From Anaerolineales bacterium (GTDB lineage Bacteria; Chloroflexota; Anaerolineae; Anaerolineales; Villigracilaceae), in the NCBI GenBank assembly GCA_026928255.1, contig JAIXKJ010000008.1:225298-289297 (forward strand): a stretch of 64,000 bases of DNA. The letters run 5' to 3'. Position 1 is the first letter of the stretch. Every line of letters begins with the position of its first letter. Under the pieces are notes generated by a model, which worked only from the letters and a program-made list of their open reading frames with translations, was not told where the DNA came from and did no database searches. The position numbers were made by a program, and so were the translations under genes. Shown piece by piece: positions 1-7,493 of the stretch.

Positions 1-60
1 GTTTTTTGTTAGGTCGCACGCCCCATCGAGGGATAATCCGAGCCTTGCCGGGAGCACAAA

Positions 61-86
61 CCGTCTTGGTCAACGAGGCGGTTTTT
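61..86 (+). terminator. Rho-independent-like terminator inside repeat copy 1
   Basis: CCGTCTTG pairs with CGAGGCGG (two G-U pairs) around the loop GTCAA and is followed directly by TTTTTT. It would end transcripts entering from the left. Confidence 0.6.
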
Positions 87-140
87 TGTTAGGTCGCACG
101 CCCCATCGAGGGATAATCCGAGCCTTGCCGGGAGCGCCAG

Positions 141-166
141 CCGTCTTGGTCAACGAGGCGGTTTTT
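141..166 (+). terminator. Rho-independent-like terminator inside repeat copy 2
   Basis: Same 8-bp stem, GTCAA loop and T6 run as at 61-86, repeated exactly 80 nt later. The stem and T-run are unchanged while the preceding bases differ between copies, so the hairpin is the best conserved part of the unit. Confidence 0.6.
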
Positions 167-181
167 TGTTAGGAAAAACTT

Positions 182-210
182 ACCAGAGATGAACAGAGAT
201 GAACGAAGAT
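182..210 (+). repeat. Dispersed intergenic repeat, three 10-bp iterations (copy 1)
   Basis: Three successive decamers of the form AACNGAGATG, the first beginning ACCAGAGATG. The same 29-30 bp block recurs at 11071-11100 and 35158-35186, always between genes and always in the plus orientation. No coding potential. Confidence 0.75.
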
Positions 211-257
211 TTTTTCATCCTTCATCCTCCGTCCCCCATCTCTCCGTCCTCTGTCCT

Positions 258-286
258 TTGTCCTTTCATCCTTCATAATTTATAAT
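258..286 (+). promoter_or_regulatory. Promoter of surE (leaderless-like)
   Basis: TTGTCC at 258-263, a 17-nt spacer, then a perfect TATAAT at 281-286. The ATG of surE is at 296, only 9 nt after the -10 box, and there is no Shine-Dalgarno sequence. The transcript probably starts at or next to the initiation codon. Confidence 0.6.
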
Positions 287-295
287 CCCTTCATT

Positions 296-1105
296 ATGAA
301 AAACAATAAACCTCACATTCTCCTCGTCAACGACGACGGCATCCGCTCGCCCGGGCTTTGGGCGGCGGCAAGCGAACTGTCCAAGATTGGCTACGTTACC
401 GTCGCCGCGCCGCGCAATCAATCCAGCGGCATGGGGCGCAGCCTGCCCAGCGACTCGGACGGCATCATCCGCAAAGAACAGGTTCAAGTCAACGGTCAAG
501 TTTGGGACGTGTACGCCGTCGGCGGGTCGCCCGCGCAGGCGGTCTTGCACGGCATTTTGGAAATCGCGCCGCACAAGCCCGACCTCGTCGTTTCGGGCAT
601 CAACTACGGCGAAAATCTCGGCTTGGGCGTAACCGTCTCCGGCACCGTCGGCGCGGCGATGGAAGCGGCGGGCATGGGCTTCCCCGCCCTCGCCGTCTCG
701 CTTGAAACGGACCGCGAACATCACCTCAGTTATTCCAACGACGTGGATTTTTCCGCCGCCGCGCATTTCACCGCTTACTTTGCGCGCATCTTATTGGAAG
801 AGAAAACTTTCGCGGGCATGGATTTGCTCAAGGTGGACGTCCCGCGCCGCGCCACGCCGCAAACCGAATGGGAAGTTGCGCGGCTTTCACGTCTGCGTTA
901 TTACACGCCGGTCGCCGCGCAACGCGCCTCGTGGGACGAGCCAGGCACGGTCGGCTACACGCTATCCAACAACCTGCCCGCCGAAAGCGAAGATACGGAC
1001 GTTTACGTCATGCGTAAAAAGGAAAAAGTCGCCGTTACGCCGCTCGACCTCGACATGACCGCCCGCGTCAACCTTGCCGAGTTTGAGAAGTCTCTGCGCG
1101 GGTGA
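296..1105 (+). CDS. surE: 5'/3'-nucleotidase SurE
   Basis: This 269-aa protein matches the SurE family of metal-dependent nucleoside-monophosphate phosphatases, cytoplasmic survival proteins that dephosphorylate 5' and 3' nucleotides. The N-terminus carries the metal-binding NDDG motif at residues 12-15, followed by the RNQSSG segment and the conserved SGINYGENLG stretch around residues 96-105. Length is close to the usual 250-270 aa. ATG 296 is preceded by TATAAT at 281-286 and no ribosome-binding site, so leaderless expression is inferred. It stands alone, with 188 bp separating it from panB. High confidence in the family; the preferred substrate cannot be read from sequence. Confidence 0.93.
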   Translation: MKNNKPHILLVNDDGIRSPGLWAAASELSKIGYVTVAAPRNQSSGMGRSLPSDSDGIIRKEQVQVNGQVWDVYAVGGSPAQAVLHGILEIAPHKPDLVVSGINYGENLGLGVTVSGTVGAAMEAAGMGFPALAVSLETDREHHLSYSNDVDFSAAAHFTAYFARILLEEKTFAGMDLLKVDVPRRATPQTEWEVARLSRLRYYTPVAAQRASWDEPGTVGYTLSNNLPAESEDTDVYVMRKKEKVAVTPLDLDMTARVNLAEFEKSLRG

Positions 1106-1293
1106 AGCGATAAGAGGTTGACGTTACGCCGCATTTTCTGACGTTTTTATAATCTTCAAAACGCCGCGAGTGTGTCATAATGTCCTAAACCGCGCGTATC
1201 ATTTTGAACGCGACGAAAAAATTTCATCCGCCGCAGAAGCGCGCAATTCGGGGGGCGGCGCGCAAAAACGGACTCTACCTTTTGGAGGGTACC
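1106..1293 (+). promoter_or_regulatory. panB upstream region with long 5' leader
   Basis: TATAAT at 1148-1153 is the best -10 candidate, giving a leader of roughly 130 nt before the panB start. The leader is GC-rich and can fold (CGCCGC near 1231 against GCGGCG near 1257), and it ends in a strong GGAGG. A regulatory RNA is possible because the pan motif is known upstream of panB in some phyla including Chloroflexi, but I cannot align its bulged stem here. Confidence 0.35.
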
Positions 1294-2169
1294 ATGTCAA
1301 CGACCGCAATTTCTGTTTCCGCATCTCCGCGCAAAAAAACAACCACGCTGACGTTCCGTCAAAAAAAAGAACGCGGCGAGCCGATCACCATGCTGACCGG
1401 CTACGACTACCCAACCGCGCTCGCTTTAGACAAGGCGGGCATTGACTCAATCCTCGTCGGCGATTCGCTGGGCATGGTAACGCTGGGTTATGAAAACACG
1501 CTGCCCGTTACTATGGACGAAATGCTGCATCACGCCCGCGCCGTCGCTCGCGGGGCGAAATCCGCGCTGTTAGTTTGCGACTTGCCCTTCATGTCCTACC
1601 AAGTCTCGACCGAGGACGCGCTGCGAAACGCCGGGCGCGTTTTGCAAGAAGGCGGCATGGACGCGGTCAAACTCGAAGGCGGACGCGAACGCGCCGACGC
1701 GGTGCGCGCCATCGTCAACGCCGGCATTCCGGTCATGGGGCACATCGGGTTGACGCCGCAATCGGTGCATCAACTCGGCGGATTTCGCGCGCAAGGCAAA
1801 ACCGCGTCCGCCGCGAAGCGCTTGTTGGAAGACGCGCAAATCCTCGAAGAAGCCGGCGCGTTCAGCGTCGTGCTGGAAGCCGTCCCCGCCAAACTGGCGG
1901 AATACATCTCGCGCCGCATTTCCATCCCGACCATCGGCATCGGCGCGGGCGCGGGCTGCGACGGGCAGGTGCTGGTCGTCCACGATTTGCTGGGGCTGTT
2001 CGACCGCTTCACGCCGAAGTTCGTCCGCCAGTACGCCAACCTGCACGAGACGTTACACAACGCCTTCGCCGAATACATTGACGATGTGGAATCGAAGCGC
2101 TTCCCCGCCGCCGAACATACGGTTGAAATGAAAGACGAAGAATGGGAAGCCTTCCTGCGCGAAGCGTAA
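1294..2169 (+). CDS. panB: 3-methyl-2-oxobutanoate hydroxymethyltransferase (ketopantoate hydroxymethyltransferase)
   Basis: PanB transfers a hydroxymethyl group from 5,10-methylene-THF to 2-oxoisovalerate, the first step of pantoate and coenzyme A synthesis. The 291-aa protein shows the family core: MLTGYDYPTA, VGDSLGMV, the DLPFMSY strand and the GIGAGAGCDGQVLV region near the C-terminus. I chose ATG 1294 because GGAGG sits 5 nt upstream; the in-frame ATG at 1204 would add 30 residues without an RBS. Residues 1-18 are a low-complexity tail before the conserved KKERGEPITML. It overlaps panE by 28 bp, which indicates one transcript and translational coupling. Confidence 0.95.
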   Translation: MSTTAISVSASPRKKTTTLTFRQKKERGEPITMLTGYDYPTALALDKAGIDSILVGDSLGMVTLGYENTLPVTMDEMLHHARAVARGAKSALLVCDLPFMSYQVSTEDALRNAGRVLQEGGMDAVKLEGGRERADAVRAIVNAGIPVMGHIGLTPQSVHQLGGFRAQGKTASAAKRLLEDAQILEEAGAFSVVLEAVPAKLAEYISRRISIPTIGIGAGAGCDGQVLVVHDLLGLFDRFTPKFVRQYANLHETLHNAFAEYIDDVESKRFPAAEHTVEMKDEEWEAFLREA

Positions 2170-3074
2170 CGGACGAGCGCATTCTCGTCGTCGGCACGGG
2201 CGCGTTGGCGACGCTCTTCGCCGCGCGTTTGAGCGCGGCGGGAAATTCAGTCGCCATGTTGGGAACTTGGCGCGAAGGCGTACAAACGCTGAATCAACGC
2301 GGGGCGCAAATCGTCGGAGCGGAAGGCGAACGCCGCGCCTACCCCGTCCGCGCTTCGGATAACCCCGCCGATTTTGCCAACGTCCGCTATGCGATTGTGC
2401 TGGTCAAAGCCTGGCAGACGGCGCGCGCGGCGGCGCAGTTGAAAGGAATCCTCGCGCCGAACGGAATTGCGCTGACTCTGCAAAACGGGCTGGGAAATTA
2501 CGAAGCGCTGACTCACGAACTCGGCGCGAAGCGCGTCGCGCTGGGGACGATTGTTCTCGGCGCGACGTCGCTCGCGCCCGCGCTGGTTCAAGTCGGCGGC
2601 GAAGGGCTGATTTCGCTGGCAAAGAATTCGGCGCTGACTCCGTTAGAAGAAGCGTTGCGCGCGGCGCGTTTCAACGTGCAAACGACGGACGACGCGCAAG
2701 CGCTAATTTGGGGCAAGTTAGTCGTCAACGCCGCCGTCAACCCGCTAACCGCGCTGACGGGCGTCCGCAACGGCGAACTGCTGGCGGACGCGCAAACGCG
2801 GAAGATTATGGGCGCATTAGCGCAAGAAACGGCAGAAGCGGCTCAGGCGCAGGGAATCCGCTTGCCGTTTGAGAATCCTGTTGCGGCGGCGGAAGAGGCG
2901 GCGCGAAAAACCGCTTCCAATTACTCGTCTATGCTGCAAGATTTGCGGCGCGGCGCGCCGACGGAAATCGAAGCCATCTGCGGCGAAATTGCGCGGCGCG
3001 GCGAAGCGCGCGGGTTGAACATGCCTTATAACCGCGCCTGTTTGCGCCTCGTCCAAACGCTAATTCCAAAATAA
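2142..3074 (+). CDS. panE: 2-dehydropantoate 2-reductase (ketopantoate reductase)
   Basis: PanE/ApbA reduces ketopantoate to pantoate with NADPH. The 310-aa protein has an N-terminal Rossmann motif VGTGALATLFA (residues 17-27), the LTLQNGLGN segment, the catalytic Lys/Asn stretch KLVVNAAVNPLTALTG and the C-terminal GAPTEIEAICGEI substrate loop. The start lies inside panB: no other ATG, GTG or TTG occurs before the Rossmann strand, so a 28-bp overlap with panB is forced. Together panB-panE form a two-gene pantoate operon; panC and panD are not in this window. Confidence 0.93.
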   Translation: MGSLPARSVTDERILVVGTGALATLFAARLSAAGNSVAMLGTWREGVQTLNQRGAQIVGAEGERRAYPVRASDNPADFANVRYAIVLVKAWQTARAAAQLKGILAPNGIALTLQNGLGNYEALTHELGAKRVALGTIVLGATSLAPALVQVGGEGLISLAKNSALTPLEEALRAARFNVQTTDDAQALIWGKLVVNAAVNPLTALTGVRNGELLADAQTRKIMGALAQETAEAAQAQGIRLPFENPVAAAEEAARKTASNYSSMLQDLRRGAPTEIEAICGEIARRGEARGLNMPYNRACLRLVQTLIPK

Positions 3075-3165
3075 TTTTAGATGACTTTCATCCGCTTTGC
3101 GCGTGATTTCGCTTCTATCGCTTCTTTGGGCGGCATGGTAAGATTCCCCAAAACTTGGAGAAACG

Positions 3166-4062
3166 ATGCGTAAATTTCTTTTGACATTTTTACTGGCGGC
3201 GCTTTGCCTCTTGCCGATTTCCGCTTCGGCGCAGGCGGCGGCGACGCTTTCTTTTGCGACCGTGCAGTTCTGGCCCGAATACGACGACCCGCGCATGTTG
3301 GTCTTGACCGACTTCCAAATCGCGGACGGCATTCCCCTGCCCGCCTCGCTGACCTTCCGCATTCCGCTCGACGCGACGTTAATCGCCGTCGCCTCGCAAG
3401 ACGAAAACGGACAATTCCTCGATCACGCTTACGCGGGTCCGAACCCTGGCGGCGAATACCAGACGTTTAGTTTGGTCGTTGAAAAAAATATTCCCTATCG
3501 CTTTGAATATTATCAGCCGCTTTCGCGCAACGGCGCGGAGCGCGAATTTTCTTACCTTTGGAACAACGGCTACGGCGTGGAAAATTTTCAGTATTTATTT
3601 CTCGAACCGTTAAACGTAACCCAACTTTCGCTCGACCCGCAATATGCGACGAAAGAAAATTCAGACGGGTTGAATTATTACGAAAGCGCGCCCGCGCCGC
3701 TGGCTGGCGGAGCGGAGTTTGCGCTGAACGTCCGTTACAGCAAAACGACAAACGACCTCGTGGCGCAATCGCCGTCGGTGCAGATCGCCGACCCGATAGA
3801 CGAGAACACGCCCGGGCGCGTCTCGCTGGCGAAAGTTCTTCCGTACGTCATCGGCGGAGTCGGCGTTTTGATGATTCTCGGCGGCGCGGCGTATTACGTC
3901 CGCTGGGGAAAAAGCGCTCAGAAAAAGCGCCGTCAGCGAAAACACGCGGAGGAAGAAAACGACGTTACCAGCGCGTATTGTCCGCAATGCGGGGCGCGCG
4001 CCAAACTGAGCGATAAGTTCTGCCGAACTTGCGGCGCGCGGTTGAGAAACGAAAAATCATAA
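3166..4062 (+). CDS. Secreted/membrane protein with C-terminal double zinc ribbon
   Basis: Function not recognised. The 298-aa protein begins with a typical signal peptide (hydrophobic residues 4-21, cleavage after ASA-QA). A beta-rich extracytoplasmic region of about 200 residues follows, then one transmembrane segment (about 224-246), a basic stop-transfer stretch (KKRRQRKH) and a cytoplasmic zinc ribbon with CPQCG and CRTCG. The topology suggests an outside-to-inside sensor or an assembly factor, but this is inference. A TAAGAT box lies about 29 nt before ATG and a TTGGAG ribosome-binding site about 6 nt before it. The strong terminator at 4075-4108 closes the unit. Confidence 0.6.
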   Translation: MRKFLLTFLLAALCLLPISASAQAAATLSFATVQFWPEYDDPRMLVLTDFQIADGIPLPASLTFRIPLDATLIAVASQDENGQFLDHAYAGPNPGGEYQTFSLVVEKNIPYRFEYYQPLSRNGAEREFSYLWNNGYGVENFQYLFLEPLNVTQLSLDPQYATKENSDGLNYYESAPAPLAGGAEFALNVRYSKTTNDLVAQSPSVQIADPIDENTPGRVSLAKVLPYVIGGVGVLMILGGAAYYVRWGKSAQKKRRQRKHAEEENDVTSAYCPQCGARAKLSDKFCRTCGARLRNEKS

Positions 4063-4074
4063 CCAAAGGAGAGA

Positions 4075-4108
4075 CCCTAAAAAGCATAGCGCGTTTTTAG
4101 GGTTTTTT
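4075..4108 (+). terminator. Rho-independent terminator after the zinc-ribbon protein
   Basis: CCCTAAAAA (4075-4083) pairs with TTTTTAGGG (4094-4102) over a 10-nt loop, followed by six T. The next gene starts only 9 nt further on, so its transcript probably starts close to the ATG or relies on read-through. Confidence 0.8.
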
Positions 4109-4116
4109 TATCCGCC

Positions 4117-5571
4117 ATGCATCAACTGTTTACGCTCAACGTTTACTTCTTTTACGGACTGGCTTTTTTCAGCATGGGACTTTTGGCGGCGACCGAAGGC
4201 GGGCGTTCGTCCGACTTGCGCTTGCGGACGGCGCTTCGTCCGCTGGCGGGGTTTGGCGTCATCCACGCCGCGCACGAATGGCTGGAAATGTTCCGCATTA
4301 TGGGACATCTCGACCACATCCCCGGCGGAATTTACCCGACGTTGACGCTCTCGCTGCTGACGCTTTCATTTTTATCGTTAGCGGCGTTCGGCGCGTACTT
4401 AGCCTTCGGCGACGAAACAACCTGCCATTGCGCGTTGACCATTCCGCTGGGCATGGCAGTCTTTTGGGGACTCGGCTATTTGATTTTGCGGGAAAAATAT
4501 CCCAACGACTTGTTCTTCGTCGCCGACGCTTGGACGCGCTACGCGCTCGGCATTCCGTCCAGCCTGCTCGCCGCGGCGGGGTTGGCGGTGCAACAACGCG
4601 CCTTCCAAAAAGCGGGGCTCGTCCGCTACGGGCGCGACAGTTTTTTCGCGTCGGTCGCTTTTGTTTGGTTCGGTTTAGTCGGGCAGTTGTTCGTCGAGAA
4701 AAGTTCGCTTCCGCCTTCGACGTGGATCAACTCGCTGCTCTTCCTCCGCAGTTTTGGATTCAGCGTTCAATTTCTGCGCGCCGTCAGCGCGGCGTTTGCT
4801 TCGTTTTTCGTCATCCGCTTTTTGCGCGCCTTTCAAGTCGAGAACGACGCGAAGATCGCCGAACTGCAAGCGGCGCGATTGCGCGAATCGCAACAGCGCG
4901 AGAAACTGCGCGTTCAACTTTTTCGGCGCATCGTCGCCGCGCAAGAGGCGGAACGTCAACGCATTGCCCGCGACTTGCACGACGAGACCGGCCAATCGCT
5001 GACCGCCATCGGCATGGGATTGCGCGCCTTGTCCAACGAAGAAGATTTGCAAAAACGCCGCAACACGCTGACTCAGTTGCAGTCGCTCGCCTCAGATTCT
5101 ATTCTCGAATTACAGCGCGTCATCTCGGACTTGCGCCCCGCTCACCTCGACGATTTGGGACTCTCCGCCGCCGCCCGCTGGTACGCCGCCCGCATCCACG
5201 AGCGGACGGGGCTGCAAACGACGGTCAGCATCGAAGGCGACGAACCCGCGTTGGAAGATTCGGTCAAAATCGCCGTCTTCCGCATTATGCAAGAAGCGCT
5301 GACCAACATCGTCAAACACGCGCAAGCGACGAAAGCGCAGATTCGCATCGGCTATTTGCCGCAAGAGATTCGCGTCGCAATTAACGACGACGGAGTCGGC
5401 TTTGACGCGGACGCGATTCGCGTCCGCGTCGGGCGCGTCTCTTTCGGCTTGGCGGGCATGGAAGAACGCGCCGCGCTGCTCGGCGGCGGCGTCCGCGTTT
5501 CTTCGCGCCCAAATTTCGGCACGGAGATTGAAGCCTCCGCGCCGTTGCATTGGATTGAAACGGAGGAATGA
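4117..5571 (+). CDS. Membrane sensor histidine kinase, NarX/LiaS (HisKA_3) type
   Basis: The 484-aa protein has about seven hydrophobic segments in residues 5-240 (a 7TM-like sensor with no large extracellular loop), a short coiled coil around 245-275, and a HisKA_3 dimerisation domain with the phospho-accepting His in the sequence RDLHDETGQ. It ends in a HATPase_c domain (N box EALTNIVKHAQA, G1 box NDDGVGFD, G2 GLAGMEERA). This is the kinase partner of the response regulator that follows, which overlaps it by 4 nt (ATGA). The signal is unknown; the all-membrane sensor suggests a membrane or lipophilic cue, which is inference. Confidence 0.88.
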   Translation: MHQLFTLNVYFFYGLAFFSMGLLAATEGGRSSDLRLRTALRPLAGFGVIHAAHEWLEMFRIMGHLDHIPGGIYPTLTLSLLTLSFLSLAAFGAYLAFGDETTCHCALTIPLGMAVFWGLGYLILREKYPNDLFFVADAWTRYALGIPSSLLAAAGLAVQQRAFQKAGLVRYGRDSFFASVAFVWFGLVGQLFVEKSSLPPSTWINSLLFLRSFGFSVQFLRAVSAAFASFFVIRFLRAFQVENDAKIAELQAARLRESQQREKLRVQLFRRIVAAQEAERQRIARDLHDETGQSLTAIGMGLRALSNEEDLQKRRNTLTQLQSLASDSILELQRVISDLRPAHLDDLGLSAAARWYAARIHERTGLQTTVSIEGDEPALEDSVKIAVFRIMQEALTNIVKHAQATKAQIRIGYLPQEIRVAINDDGVGFDADAIRVRVGRVSFGLAGMEERAALLGGGVRVSSRPNFGTEIEASAPLHWIETEE

Positions 5572-6221
5572 TGAAAATTCGCTTGCTCTTAGTGGACGAT
5601 CACGCCGTCGTCCGCATGGGGTTGAAAATGCTGCTCGGCAATCAAGACGATTTAGAAATCGTCGGCGAAGCGGCTTCCGCCGCCGAAGCGCTGAAACAAG
5701 CCGAACGTTTGCGCCCGACGGTGATTCTCATGGACATCGGCTTGCCCGACAAAACGGGCATCGAAGCCGCCCGCGCTATCAAAGCCAAATTTGCAGAAAT
5801 CCAAATCGTCGCGCTCACCATCCACGAAGACGAAGAATATTTCTTTCAGATGTTAAACGCGGGCGCTTCGGGCTATGTGCCGAAACGCGCCGCGCCGGAA
5901 GAATTGCTGACTGCCATCCGCGCCGCGGCGCAAGGCGAAGTGTACCTCTACCCTTCGATGGCAAAATTTCTCGTGCGCGATTATCTCAACCTAGATCGCG
6001 CTTCGGAAGAAACGCCCGACCTCGACGGCTTAACCGAGCGCGAACGAGAAGCGCTGACTTTGCTGGCGGAAGGCGCGAGCAATCAAGCAGTCGCCGAGTC
6101 GTTGGTCATCAGCCCGAAGACGGTGGAACGCCACCGAGAAAACATCATGCGAAAGTTAAACTTGCATTCGCGCGCGGAGTTGGTGCGTTACGCAATTCGC
6201 AAGGGGATTATCAAGGCGTAG
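5568..6221 (+). CDS. NarL/FixJ family response regulator
   Basis: The 217-aa protein has an N-terminal receiver domain with the acidic pair DDH near residue 9-11, the phospho-accepting Asp in ILMDIGLPDKTG (about residue 55), Thr/Lys switch residues (ALTIHE and VPKRAA), and a C-terminal LuxR-type helix-turn-helix (LTEREREALTLLAEG to KTVERHRENIM). It overlaps the upstream kinase gene by 4 nt. Two consecutive ATG codons (5568 and 5571) follow GGAGG at 5562-5566; the second has better spacing, so the true protein may lack the first Met. Targets are unknown; the 37-aa peptide gene just downstream is a candidate. Confidence 0.92.
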   Translation: MMKIRLLLVDDHAVVRMGLKMLLGNQDDLEIVGEAASAAEALKQAERLRPTVILMDIGLPDKTGIEAARAIKAKFAEIQIVALTIHEDEEYFFQMLNAGASGYVPKRAAPEELLTAIRAAAQGEVYLYPSMAKFLVRDYLNLDRASEETPDLDGLTEREREALTLLAEGASNQAVAESLVISPKTVERHRENIMRKLNLHSRAELVRYAIRKGIIKA

Positions 6222-6364
6222 GCGTGGGGCGTTTTCCGTAGGGCAAACGTCCCATAAACGGCGCGGATGTCCGCCCGCAAATGGGGGCAAAGATGGGATG
6301 AAAAACCGATACGTTCTTTTCGGAAAGCGACTATCCTATGGGCAAATAACAAAAGGAGAATTCC

Positions 6365-6478
6365 ATGCACACCCCAGAGTTTTTCGCCCTTTATTTCATC
6401 GCTCGCATCGCCATTCCGTTTGGAGCGCTCCTGCTGGTCGGAGAAATTCTGCGCCGCAAAGCGATGAAGTCCCATTAG
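6365..6478 (+). CDS. 37-aa single-pass membrane peptide
   Basis: A short open frame begins at ATG 6365, preceded by AAAAGGAG with 6-nt spacing, and ends at TAG 6476-6478. The peptide starts MHTPEFFALYFIARIA, continues with a hydrophobic stretch (IPFGALLLVGEIL) and finishes in a basic tail (RRKAMKSH). This is the shape of a small inner-membrane protein with the tail in the cytoplasm. The good ribosome-binding site and the hairpin that follows at 6519-6553 support expression. It lies 143 bp downstream of the two-component pair. No homolog family is recognised. Confidence 0.5.
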   Translation: MHTPEFFALYFIARIAIPFGALLLVGEILRRKAMKSH

Positions 6479-6518
6479 CGTAATGCGCGTTGCGTAATTT
6501 GCAGCGCGTTGCAAGAAT

Positions 6519-6553
6519 CAAGAGAGCCGTCGGCTTGATGGACGGCTCTCTTG
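6519..6553 (+). terminator. Hairpin after the 37-aa peptide gene
   Basis: CAAGAGAGCCGTC (6519-6531) pairs perfectly with GACGGCTCTCTTG (6541-6553) over a 9-nt loop. The tract after it (ACATTTAAC) is only weakly T-rich on either strand, so termination is likely but not certain. It separates plus-strand genes from the converging cytochrome operon. Confidence 0.5.
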
Positions 6554-6641
6554 ACATTTAACTTGACAATTTGACCGCAAAGACTGCGGAAAGTTTTCTC
6601 GTAATTCTATAAATAGATTTTCCAGACGTTTTCTGAATAAT

Positions 6642-7493
6642 CTACGGCGCGGACGGCGGCGGCGGCGCGGTTTCGACGATGGGCGGAATGGTCGTCAGCG
6701 CGGTTTGCTCGGCGTTGATGAATCCGTAAATTCCGCCTAACATGCCAATCGTCAGCACGGCGGCGATGGGGTAGAAAATGCGCTGACGTTTGCGAAGCGT
6801 CGCGGCGTCTGGTCGGCGGCGTTCGATGGTCCCGTCTTGAATATCTTCTAATTCCAGCGCGTGTTCGTGGCGCATGTCCGCTTCGTTCATGTTGCCGTTA
6901 AACATGGCTTTGTTGAAACGCTTGATATGCACGCCGTACATGTGCCAGACGATGATGGCGAGGACAGCCAGCAAGGCTTCGTTGCCGTGCGCGGCTTTGG
7001 CGGCGGGAATTAATTCGCCGGGCAAATAGCGCGTGGCGGTGATCGGATTCCACATCATAAAGCCCGTAATGCCCATAATTGCCGCGCCCCAAACGAACGC
7101 CCAATATTCCATTTTTTCTTCAAAGGTGTAGCGCCCCATTTTGGGGTACGTTTTGACGAAGCCGACGTTGTAGAGCAAGGCTTGAATGGCGTCTTTCGCG
7201 TCTTGCAGGGTCGGCATCATCGAGAGTTGATCGCGCATGACGAAGACGCGGTAACCCATAACCAGCAAGTGCCACGCCGTGCCGAGCATCATCACGACGG
7301 CGGCGACGTGGTGAATGACGCGCAAGGCGTGAATGCCGCCTAAGGCGAAGAGGATGCCTTGCGAAAGCGCGTTGTTTGGGAAGCGCTGCGGAAGTCCGGT
7401 CAGCGCGAGGGTTGTGAACGAGAGCATCATCACCCAATGCTCGATGCGGCGCGCCACAGGAAAGCGCAAGTACATTTTATTGACGGCGTCCAT
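6642..7493 (-). CDS. Membrane cytochrome b subunit (formate dehydrogenase gamma/Ni-Fe hydrogenase b-type)
   Basis: The 283-aa integral membrane protein belongs to the di-haem cytochrome b561/FdnI-like superfamily that links the quinone pool to a periplasmic partner. His residues suitable as haem ligands occur in RIEHW (helix 1), IHALRVIHH (helix 2), TAWHLL and, near the end of the core, IIVWHMYGVHI. A fifth hydrophobic helix follows a charged loop (about 250-268), and the tail is Pro-rich. Its ATG overlaps the stop of the nonaheme gene (TAATG), so the two are translationally coupled. It is the last gene of the cytochrome operon. The partner, not this sequence, decides the substrate. Confidence 0.85.
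   Translation of the reverse strand: MDAVNKMYLRFPVARRIEHWVMMLSFTTLALTGLPQRFPNNALSQGILFALGGIHALRVIHHVAAVVMMLGTAWHLLVMGYRVFVMRDQLSMMPTLQDAKDAIQALLYNVGFVKTYPKMGRYTFEEKMEYWAFVWGAAIMGITGFMMWNPITATRYLPGELIPAAKAAHGNEALLAVLAIIVWHMYGVHIKRFNKAMFNGNMNEADMRHEHALELEDIQDGTIERRRPDAATLRKRQRIFYPIAAVLTIGMLGGIYGFINAEQTALTTIPPIVETAPPPPSAP

Larger units (their letters stand above)
1..173. repeat. 80-bp tandem repeat, two full copies plus a 13-nt partial
   Basis: Positions 1-80 and 81-160 are near-identical 80-mers that differ only in the three to four bases just after GGGAGC. A third copy begins at 161 and stops at 173. Because the first copy starts at the window edge, more copies may lie upstream. Each copy ends in a hairpin followed by six T (see the terminator entries), so the unit looks like a short transcribed element with its own terminator. 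No reading frame is convincing and no known RNA family is recognised. Confidence 0.85.

Noticed and set aside
1..173. Integron attC sites, because GTTAGGT fits the GTTRRRY core
   Set aside because: Each unit has the core in one orientation only. The matching inverse core and an attC-type imperfect palindrome are missing, and there is no integrase.
1106..1293. pan-motif RNA upstream of panB
   Set aside because: The leader is long and structured, but I could not find the motif's stem with two bulged adenines, so it is only noted as possible.
6222..6364. Cyclic-di-GMP (GEMM-like) riboswitch, suggested by AGGGCAAAC and CGCAAA motifs
   Set aside because: The hairpin with its GNRA loop between the motifs and the second helix could not be built.
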